Origin: an uncultured Verrucomicrobiota bacterium
Lineage (GTDB): Bacteria > Verrucomicrobiota > Kiritimatiellia > RFP12 > UBA1067
Direction: 5' to 3'
DNA: 12,688 nucleotides
NCBI GenBank assembly: GCA_947305585.1
Contig: CAMZDY010000028.1
Span: 1-12,688, forward strand
Below, one piece after another: positions 1 to 5,796 of the stretch. Every line of letters starts with the position of its first letter. The stretch's first letter is position 1. A program made the translations under genes and the position numbers. Under the pieces are notes generated by a model, which saw only the letters and a list, made by a program, of their open reading frames with translations, did not search any database and was not told the origin of the DNA.

Positions 1-776
1 AGCCGGTGATGTACGCGCACATGGCGCATTCGTTCGTGCGCGGCAACTGGCACAATTCGAAAGCCACCACGCCGATGATCCTCGCGAAGACGTGCCACGA
101 TCTCGATATTCTCAAGTGGCTCATGGGCAAACGGTGCGAACGGATTTCGACGGAAGGGGGGATCTACCTTTTCCGCAAGGAACGGATGCCGGCAGGGGCC
201 ACGAGGCGCTGCACGGACGGCTGTCCGCACGAGAAGACGTGTCCCTATTCGGCCATCGACATCTACGAACGGAAGCGTTGGTTCCTGTACGTGTTCGATC
301 TGAAGCGCGATTGTCCGTCCGAAGCGATTCTCGAGAAGCTCCGCACTACGGACTATGGGCGCTGCGTGTACGATATGGACAACGACCAGCCCGACCATCT
401 GGTGCATACGCTTGTGTTCGAGGGCGGGGCTACGGCCAGTTTCACGATGGACGCGTTCACGCCTTGGGGCGGACGCAAGACGCGGGTGATGGGCACTTTG
501 GGGTATATCGAGGGGGACGGGAAGTCGTTCACGGTGCACGAATTCCTGACGGGCAAGGAATCGAAGTGGGCGTTCGACGCGAGCGAGCTGGCGAACTACA
601 AGGACAGCGGACACGCGGGCGGCGATCTGGCGTTGATGCGCGACTTGCTGGAGGCGGTGGACAAGGACGATGCGGGGATACTCACCTCGTCCATCGACGA
701 GAGCGTGGAGTCGCACCTGATGGGATTCTGCGGAGAGAAGAGCCGGCTCGAAGGCACCAAGGAGGAGATAAAATGA
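1..776 (+). CDS. Gfo/Idh/MocA family oxidoreductase, C-terminal part (5' end outside window)
   Basis: The open frame enters from the window edge (first full codon at position 3) and ends with TGA at 774-776. The N-terminal NAD(P)-binding Rossmann half is missing. What remains matches the C-terminal half of the Gfo/Idh/MocA family, NAD(P)-dependent oxidoreductases that usually act on sugars, inositols or their derivatives. Visible marks are 'HSFVRGNW' followed by 'MILAKTCHDLD', which carries the conserved Lys and His-Asp of the substrate site. A cysteine cluster follows (C-x3-C-x5-CPY, then a later 'RDCP' and 'GRCVY'), as in one subgroup of the family. The substrate cannot be told. The stop overlaps the next start (ATGA), so it is probably co-translated with the acyl-CoA synthetase. 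A paralogue with a shorter cysteine insert lies on the minus strand at 11526-12605. The family call is firm; the specific reaction is unknown. Confidence 0.9.
   Translation, partial: PVMYAHMAHSFVRGNWHNSKATTPMILAKTCHDLDILKWLMGKRCERISTEGGIYLFRKERMPAGATRRCTDGCPHEKTCPYSAIDIYERKRWFLYVFDLKRDCPSEAILEKLRTTDYGRCVYDMDNDQPDHLVHTLVFEGGATASFTMDAFTPWGGRKTRVMGTLGYIEGDGKSFTVHEFLTGKESKWAFDASELANYKDSGHAGGDLALMRDLLEAVDKDDAGILTSSIDESVESHLMGFCGEKSRLEGTKEEIK
761..765 (+). promoter_or_regulatory. Shine-Dalgarno site for the acyl-CoA synthetase start
   Basis: GGAGG lies 7 bases upstream of the ATG at 773. It sits inside the last codons of the preceding oxidoreductase gene. It fixes the start at 773, although the same frame stays open far upstream (to about 92), and it shows that this organism uses canonical ribosome binding sites. 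Confidence 0.75.
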
Positions 777-2422
777 CGATCCGCGAGATGTTCGAAGCGA
801 CGGTGCGGGAATGTCCGGAGGGCGTGTTTCAGCGCTATCATGACGGCACGAGGTGGACGGGGAGAACCTACCGCGAGGCGTACCGGAGGATGCTGAAGGC
901 GGCGTCGATCGTGCACCGGCTCGAGCTGGGGGAGAAGGACGCGGAAGGCATCGCGCCCCGGGTGGCGATCATGATGGAGAATTCGCCCGACTGGCAATTG
1001 CTGTATCTCGCGATCACGGGAGCGGGGTACGTGGTGGTGCCGATCGATCCCAAGTTGAGGGCGCGCGAGGTGCACCATATTTTGACGGACTCGGGAGCCA
1101 ATGCGATCTTCTGCGGCGAGAAACAGTTGGGCGTGGTGGTGGAGGCCACGTCGAGCGAGGGCGAATATCCGATCGTGAAGATCGAGGAGCCGTCGGACGT
1201 GATCGACATGGTGAAGCCCGAAGCGGCCAAGCTGGCGGAGGAGTGGCTGGCGGAGCGGGGCCCGAAGGAGGAGGATTTGGCGTCGCTCATCTACACGAGC
1301 GGCACGACGGGACGGCCCAAAGGCGCCATGCTCACGCACAAGTGTTTCCTGACGAACGTGGAGCAGACGCTGAAGCGCGTCAAGATGTTCCGCGAAGACG
1401 TGTTCCTGAACGTGTTGCCGCTGTTCCATGCGTTTTCGTTTTTGGGCAATTTCATGCTGCCGGTGAAGGTGGGGGCGACAGTCGGGTTCATGCACAATTT
1501 GCGGACGATCGCCGACGACATGATGGAGATCCGTCCCACGATCCTGTTGGCGGTGCCGCTGTTGGCGGAGAAGCTGTACGGACGGATCGAGCAGAAGATC
1601 GGCAAATCGGCCATCGCGAGCGGACTCTTCAAGCTCAAGTATTCCCGCAAGCTGATCGCGAAACTGATCGTGGAGCGGTTCGGCGGGCGGATGCGGCTCA
1701 TCGGGATCGGCGGGGCGCCTACGGCCATCGAGACGTTGGAGGGGTTCCGCAAGATCGGGCTCTTCGTGCTGGAGGGCTACGGTATCACCGAGTGCTCGCC
1801 GGGAGTGGCGTATCCGGATCCGGAGAATTTCGTGCCGGGCACGGTGGGACCGGTGCTCGAGGGGATGGAGTGGAAACTCGGCGAACTGGACGAGAACGGC
1901 GCGGGCGAGCTGATGGTCAAGGGCGACAACGTGATGCGCGGCTACTGGCGCAATCCGGAGCAGACGGCCGAGGCGTTCGACGAAGAGGGGTTCTACAAGA
2001 CGGGCGACATCGTCAGGATCGTGGACGGCAACGTGAAGATTTGCGGACGGAGCAAAGCGCTGATCGTGAACCGGGAAGGCAAGAACATCTATCCCGAGGA
2101 GATCGAGCACGCGTTGGGGCATGCGCCGCTCATCAAGGACGCCATCGTGATCGGATATCGCGTGGGCGGCGACGTGGGCGAGCATGTGGGGGCGATCATC
2201 GTGCCGGACGAGGACGCGGTGAAGGCGCACCTCAAGCAGAAACTCATGACGCGCGAGGAAGTGGCGGCGTTCATCGTGGAGTATGCGCAGGGCGTTTGCC
2301 GGGCGAGCGTGGCGGACTACAAGCAGCCGCGCAAATACGACGTGCGGTTCGAACCGCTGGAACGCACGGGCACGATGAAAATCAAGCGGGGAGTCTATCA
2401 GGGGGCGCTCGATGAGCATTAA
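773..2422 (+). CDS. AMP-forming acyl-CoA synthetase (long-chain fatty acid--CoA ligase-like, ANL superfamily)
   Basis: 549 residues. It is expected to activate a carboxylic acid, most likely a fatty acid, with ATP to an acyl-adenylate and then transfer it to CoA (or to an acyl carrier protein). The adenylation motifs appear in order: P-loop 'YTSGTTGRPKG' at residues 174-184, 'EGYGITE' at 334-340, 'YKTGD' at 408-412, the hinge region 'CGRSKALIV' at about 424-432, and the C-terminal catalytic lysine K536 in 'GTMKIKRG'. Length and motif set are complete. The ATG at 773 has a strong GGAGG and overlaps the previous stop by 4 bases. The 3' end overlaps the next gene by 11 bases. Chain-length preference and the acceptor (CoA or ACP) cannot be read from sequence. 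No signal peptide or membrane segment is evident, so it is probably cytosolic or peripheral on the membrane. Confidence 0.93.
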   Translation: MTIREMFEATVRECPEGVFQRYHDGTRWTGRTYREAYRRMLKAASIVHRLELGEKDAEGIAPRVAIMMENSPDWQLLYLAITGAGYVVVPIDPKLRAREVHHILTDSGANAIFCGEKQLGVVVEATSSEGEYPIVKIEEPSDVIDMVKPEAAKLAEEWLAERGPKEEDLASLIYTSGTTGRPKGAMLTHKCFLTNVEQTLKRVKMFREDVFLNVLPLFHAFSFLGNFMLPVKVGATVGFMHNLRTIADDMMEIRPTILLAVPLLAEKLYGRIEQKIGKSAIASGLFKLKYSRKLIAKLIVERFGGRMRLIGIGGAPTAIETLEGFRKIGLFVLEGYGITECSPGVAYPDPENFVPGTVGPVLEGMEWKLGELDENGAGELMVKGDNVMRGYWRNPEQTAEAFDEEGFYKTGDIVRIVDGNVKICGRSKALIVNREGKNIYPEEIEHALGHAPLIKDAIVIGYRVGGDVGEHVGAIIVPDEDAVKAHLKQKLMTREEVAAFIVEYAQGVCRASVADYKQPRKYDVRFEPLERTGTMKIKRGVYQGALDEH

Positions 2423-2741
2423 GAAGACATTGGGACGGATCGTGCGGGACGCGAGCATCATCGGCGCGTTGGCGGCGCTATGGTATTTCTTCAACGACGG
2501 CGTATCGCATTGGCAGCTTTCGGCCAAGATCGACCGGGAGGCCGGCGCCATCAACGCCAAGGTGGAGACGGTTGACGGCAAGGTGGAAGTGGTGGACGGG
2601 AAAGTGGACGTGGTGGACGGCAAGCTGAACGAAGTGTATTCGAAGATGGATTCGATGGATGCGAAACTCGACCGGATCGAAGGCAAGCTCGACCAAATCC
2701 TGGACATCGCCAACCGTCCGGTAATCGACCTGGAGCCATGA
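2412..2741 (+). CDS. Small membrane-anchored heptad-repeat (coiled-coil) protein, unknown function
   Basis: 109 residues, not recognised as a named family. The N-terminus is basic ('MSIKKTLGRIVRD'), followed by a short hydrophobic stretch at about residues 14-27 that could be a membrane anchor. From about residue 47 to 99 the chain is a very regular heptad array: VDGKVEV, VDGKVDV, VDGKLNE, then VYSKMDS, MDAKLDR, IEGKLDQ. Val/Ile/Leu/Met recur at 3-4 spacing and a Lys sits at the same heptad position throughout, which predicts an uninterrupted parallel coiled coil. The start overlaps the synthetase stop by 11 bases and the stop overlaps the PAQR gene start (ATGA), so it is embedded in the operon. 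Only a weak G-rich ribosome binding site is visible, consistent with coupling. The role is unknown; it may be a scaffold or oligomerisation partner for a neighbouring membrane protein (inference). Confidence 0.8.
   Translation: MSIKKTLGRIVRDASIIGALAALWYFFNDGVSHWQLSAKIDREAGAINAKVETVDGKVEVVDGKVDVVDGKLNEVYSKMDSMDAKLDRIEGKLDQILDIANRPVIDLEP
2571..2633 (+). repeat. Three in-frame 21-bp tandem repeats inside the heptad-repeat gene
   Basis: Three consecutive 21-base units (2571-2591, 2592-2612, 2613-2633) each begin with GTKGACGGSAARSTG and encode VDGKVEV, VDGKVDV and VDGKLNE. The first two and a half are nearly identical in DNA, which suggests recent unit duplication. A degenerate earlier copy (AKVET) precedes them, and more diverged heptads follow. 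Confidence 0.8.
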
Positions 2742-3394
2742 AAAAGCCGGTAAGAGCCTATACGAACGGAGAAGAGGTCTCCCACGCCATCACGCATTTC
2801 GTGGGGTCGCACTTGAGCGCGGCTGCTACGGCGCTGATGATTTGGAAAGGGTGCCTGAGCGGGGTGGACGTGGGGTGGAAGGTCACGAGCGCCTCGATCA
2901 TGGGGGCGAGTCTCATCCTCATGTACGTCATTTCCGGTACGTACCACAGCGTGCGCAACGCTACCGCGAAACGGATCATGCACGTGATGGACCATAGCGC
3001 CATCTACTTCCTGATCGCGGGCTGCTACACGCCGTTCTGTCTGGTGACGCTCCGGCCCGAGCATCCGGGACTCGCGTGGACCATTTTCGGCGTGGAATGG
3101 GGCGCCACCTTGATCGGCACGAGTTTCAAGGTGTTCACTACCGGCAAATTCCGCGTGGTGTCCACTTTGGCGTACGTGGCGATGGGCTGGATGGCCTTGG
3201 CGGCGATCGTGCCGTTGGTGAAAGGGCTGACCGGGCTGGGGACGATGTGGCTCGCGACGGGCGGCCTCGCGTACACGATCGGGTGCATGTTCTATCTCTG
3301 GAAGTCGCTGCCTTATGCGCACATGGTATGGCATCTTTTCGTGCTGGCGGGCAGCGTCTGCCACTTTTTCTGCGTCTTGTGGTATGTGATGTGA
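2738..3394 (+). CDS. trhA: PAQR / hemolysin III family integral membrane protein (TrhA-like)
   Basis: 218 residues, the usual length for bacterial hemolysin III proteins, with about seven hydrophobic segments (roughly residues 20-38, 50-66, 84-104, 113-130, 138-160, 168-188, 196-216). Family motifs are present: 'EEVSHAITHFVG' near the N-terminus, 'SGTYHS' (S66, H70), 'DHSAIYFLIAGCYTP' (D85, H86) and 'HMVWHLFVLAGS' (H195, H199). In PAQR proteins the first His and the HxxxH pair bind zinc in a hydrolase-like intramembrane site, and these residues are all kept. Members are linked to membrane lipid/fluidity homeostasis; the hemolysin name is historical. The start overlaps the small coiled-coil gene by 4 bases. 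GGAG lies only 2 bases ahead of the ATG, so translation probably depends on coupling. Its neighbour, an acyl-CoA synthetase, fits a lipid theme (inference). Confidence 0.92.
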   Translation: MKKPVRAYTNGEEVSHAITHFVGSHLSAAATALMIWKGCLSGVDVGWKVTSASIMGASLILMYVISGTYHSVRNATAKRIMHVMDHSAIYFLIAGCYTPFCLVTLRPEHPGLAWTIFGVEWGATLIGTSFKVFTTGKFRVVSTLAYVAMGWMALAAIVPLVKGLTGLGTMWLATGGLAYTIGCMFYLWKSLPYAHMVWHLFVLAGSVCHFFCVLWYVM

Positions 3395-3408
3395 AGGACG
3401 GAGCGGAC

Positions 3409-4836
3409 ATGGAAAACTTGGCCTCGTATATCGATTTTGCGGTATTGAATCCGGAGCTTACCCCGTCCGACATCGTCAAGGAGGCGAGGAGGGCGGTAGA
3501 GCTAAAGTGCGCTACCGTATGCGTCAATCCGGCCTATCTGGAACTGCTGGAGCCGATCGTGAAGGGGACGGCGACGGGGCTTTGTCCGGTAACGGATTTT
3601 CCGTTCGGGGCGTCGTCCACTTCGAGCCGGGTGGCGCAGATCCGGGAGGCGGCCCGGTTCGAGCCGGTGAAAGAGATCGATATCGTCTGCCAGTACGGCA
3701 AGTTGCGCGAAGGGCGGAAGAGCGAAGTGGTGGACGACCTTAGGGCATGCGTCCAGGCGGCGCACGATTGCGGCAAGGAGTTGAAGGTGATTCTGGAGAC
3801 GGACGCTTTGGACGATAAGCAGATCGCCGAAGGATGCGAGTGCGCGATCGCTGCGGGAGCCGATTTCGTCAAGACGAGCACCGGATTCTACGCTTCGCCG
3901 GACGCGGTTGGCGCGGATCCGAAGAAGGTGGCGGTGATGCTAGAGGCGGTGAAGGGACGGTGCAAGGTGAAGGCAAGCGGCAAGATCCGGACGCGCGAAC
4001 GGGCCCTAGAGCTCGTAAAGATGGGCGTAAACCGGTTGGGGATCGGGTCGAAGTCGGTGCCGGGCATTCTCGCCAAGTCCCTTTTGGCACTTTTATTGCT
4101 AGGAGCGGGAAAGGGCGACGACATCCAGTATTTCGACGCGTTGTCGCAAATGGGCGGCTCGGTGTTGAGTCCGCTCGTGCGCAAGATCAATACGATGCCG
4201 GACAAGAAACTGTCGGCGACGGGTCCCGTGGCCCGGGCGAAGATTCTGGAGAATATTTCGGGTAATGTGGGCGGCATCCGGGTGCAGCAGGCGAGCGGGT
4301 ACGGCAATTTGAACACTCCCGGCTACACGTACGTTACGGTAGATTTCGGCAAGGAACTTACGTCGATCGGCAGCAAGGTGTCCACGATGTCGGGTCCGGT
4401 GGCGGCCAAGAAAGCGAGACGCGATTCCTGTCGGTTGGCGTTGCCGCCCGGATTCATGGAAGGCTTCAATTCGATGCGGACGTTGGCCGGACGCAAGCAT
4501 GGCGGCGCGTGCAGCGAAACCGGCGCCTGCATTTTTCTGGGGATCACGTCCGGACAGTTGCGCGACAATCTGAACAAAGGCACCGAAATGTTCCGTCAGG
4601 CGTACGAGCAAGGCAATCTCGAAGGCGGCGCGATGTACGCGATTTCTCTCTATTACGGAATCGGACTCAAGTGTGCCGACAAAGAGAAAGCTTATTCGGT
4701 GATCGCGGAAATGGTGGAGGCGCTCGGCACCGAGCAGTATAAAGGCAACAAGGCGCGCGAGCTGTTCCGGTCGGGATGGCTGGCCCGCAGGATCGAGGAA
4801 GCCGTTTCGCTTGGCATCATCGAGAAAAAGCCATGA
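3409..4836 (+). CDS. deoC: Deoxyribose-phosphate aldolase (DeoC) with a ~250-residue C-terminal extension ending in a Sel1-like repeat
   Basis: 475 residues, about twice the usual DeoC length of about 220. Residues 1-222 form a DeoC TIM barrel, which reversibly cleaves 2-deoxyribose-5-phosphate to glyceraldehyde-3-phosphate and acetaldehyde. Key residues by comparison with E. coli DeoC are D91 in 'EIDIVCQYG', the Schiff-base lysine K155 in 'FVKTSTGF', and K188 in 'KVKASGKIR'. The usual second glycine of that last motif (SGGIR) is lysine here (K192). 'VTDFPFGASSTSSR' at 61-74 and 'LGIGSKSVPGIL' at 210-221 complete the barrel. Residues about 235-390 match nothing I recognise. Residues about 392-440 ('EMFRQAYEQGNLEGGAMYA...') look like one Sel1/TPR-like repeat. 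The frame is continuous, with no sign of a lost stop. ATG at 3409 has GGAG at 3400-3403, 14 bases after the PAQR stop. Aldolase is confident; the role of the extension is unknown. Confidence 0.9.
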   Translation: MENLASYIDFAVLNPELTPSDIVKEARRAVELKCATVCVNPAYLELLEPIVKGTATGLCPVTDFPFGASSTSSRVAQIREAARFEPVKEIDIVCQYGKLREGRKSEVVDDLRACVQAAHDCGKELKVILETDALDDKQIAEGCECAIAAGADFVKTSTGFYASPDAVGADPKKVAVMLEAVKGRCKVKASGKIRTRERALELVKMGVNRLGIGSKSVPGILAKSLLALLLLGAGKGDDIQYFDALSQMGGSVLSPLVRKINTMPDKKLSATGPVARAKILENISGNVGGIRVQQASGYGNLNTPGYTYVTVDFGKELTSIGSKVSTMSGPVAAKKARRDSCRLALPPGFMEGFNSMRTLAGRKHGGACSETGACIFLGITSGQLRDNLNKGTEMFRQAYEQGNLEGGAMYAISLYYGIGLKCADKEKAYSVIAEMVEALGTEQYKGNKARELFRSGWLARRIEEAVSLGIIEKKP

Positions 4837-4868
4837 CTCGTCTAAGCCAGATTATGAGAACTAATTAT

Positions 4869-4874
4869 AGGAGG
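4869..4874 (+). promoter_or_regulatory. Strong Shine-Dalgarno in the AT-rich 45-base gap after deoC
   Basis: AGGAGG sits 7 bases ahead of the ATG at 4882. The gap 4837-4881 is the longest non-coding stretch in the window and is richer in A+T than its surroundings ('ctaattatag'). That makes it the only plausible place for an internal promoter in the plus run, but I could not match a convincing -35/-10 pair. Confidence 0.65.
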
Positions 4875-4881
4875 CAAAGGT

Positions 4882-5796
4882 ATGGAGAATAATCAAGTGG
4901 CCGTCTATCAGGGAGACTTCAACGAAGAATTCCCGGTGCTCAAGGCGTTCCAGCAGTTCATCAACGAGGAACAGAACAAGGCCCGGAAGCGTCTGTTGGG
5001 TCTTTGCATCTTCTTTACGGTGCTGATGATGATGGTGGTCATACTCTTCATCACCATGATGATGTCGATGACGACGCGCAACCAGCAGCTGAACGACCGG
5101 CTGATCGAGTTCGCCATGCGCGAACGCACCCAGCATGCGCAGGCACCGGTGATCGTCCAGCAGCCGCACGTGCAGCCAGCCGAGAACACGGAGATGAAGG
5201 CGATGTCCGAGATGCTTGCGAATCTGCAGCGTCAGCTCGCGGAGCAGCAGCAGGAGCAGCAGGAAATGCTTAGGAAGGCCAAGGAAGAGGCCGAGCGTCA
5301 ACGTCAGGAGGCGGAGCGTCAGCGGGACGAGGCCGAGCGGTTGCGCAACCGGGCCGAAGAACGCCGGAGGATCGCGGAGGAGAACGAACGCAAGCGTCAG
5401 GAGGAGATCGAACGCCATCGTCGGCGCCTCTATCCGGAATATTACGCAAGGCTCGATGCGGAGCAGAACGGCGAACCCCTTCCCCCTGCCCAGCCTCAGC
5501 AACCGGCAGTCCAGCCTAAGCCTGCCGTGCAGCCTAAGCTGGTCGCCCAGCCTAAGGTGGCGCCCCAGCCCATTCCCCGGGACGAGCAGGAAGAGATTTC
5601 GACATCGGCCATAGCGGACCTGCTCAAAGAGGTGGACGAAATCCTTAAAGACGGTCCGCAGGACGAAGAGGACGATGACGCGCCGGCCATCACCTATTTC
5701 AACGAGGACGAGGACGGCGAAGAAGAAGCCGACGCTTACGAGATGCCGCTCAAGCTTTCCGACGGCGACGCCAAGTGGCGCGTGCCTTTGGACTGA
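4882..5796 (+). CDS. Single-pass membrane protein with long coiled coil, QPK repeats and acidic tail, unknown function
   Basis: 304 residues, no recognised family. Order of parts: a short N-terminal segment with basic 'NKARKR' at 32-37; one very hydrophobic, Met-rich transmembrane segment at about 38-62; a charged Glu/Arg/Gln helix at about 104-182 ('AERQRQEAERQRDEAERL') typical of a coiled coil; a Pro/Gln linker at 198-230 with hexapeptide repeats; a short helix-like stretch at about 240-256; and an acidic patch at 259-284. The positive-inside rule suggests the N-terminus faces the cytoplasm and the coil lies outside, but the coil is itself arginine-rich, so topology is uncertain. The start has a strong AGGAGG. 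Last gene of the plus run; its final 61 bases overlap the convergent uvrB. A structural or tethering role is possible (inference). Confidence 0.82.
   Translation: MENNQVAVYQGDFNEEFPVLKAFQQFINEEQNKARKRLLGLCIFFTVLMMMVVILFITMMMSMTTRNQQLNDRLIEFAMRERTQHAQAPVIVQQPHVQPAENTEMKAMSEMLANLQRQLAEQQQEQQEMLRKAKEEAERQRQEAERQRDEAERLRNRAEERRRIAEENERKRQEEIERHRRRLYPEYYARLDAEQNGEPLPPAQPQQPAVQPKPAVQPKLVAQPKVAPQPIPRDEQEEISTSAIADLLKEVDEILKDGPQDEEDDDAPAITYFNEDEDGEEEADAYEMPLKLSDGDAKWRVPLD
5512..5565 (+). repeat. Three 18-bp repeats encoding QPK hexapeptides
   Basis: CAGCCTAAG recurs with an exact 18-base period at 5512, 5530 and 5548. It encodes QPKPAV, QPKLVA and QPKVAP in the proline-rich linker of the coiled-coil membrane protein. 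The CCT and AAG codons are kept identical while the other half of each unit varies, pointing to expansion by unit duplication followed by drift. Confidence 0.75.

Noticed and set aside
92..772. Upstream in-frame extension of the acyl-CoA synthetase
   Set aside because: It overlaps the real oxidoreductase frame, has Arg/Gly-rich composition, and the family N-terminus with a strong GGAGG points to 773.
596..3364. A 922-codon open frame on the minus strand antisense to the plus-strand run
   Set aside because: It is rich in His, Arg and Pro with no domain signal and spans three clearly real genes on the other strand. Long antisense frames of this kind are expected from GC-rich codon use.
2738..3394. 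Toxin or hemolysin function for the hemolysin III protein
   Set aside because: The name is historical. PAQR motifs and the seven-helix pattern indicate a membrane-homeostasis protein rather than a secreted toxin.
4837..4881. Promoter in the deoC/coiled-coil gap
   Set aside because: The stretch is AT-rich, but no -35/-10 pair with proper spacing could be matched. Only the ribosome site is supported.
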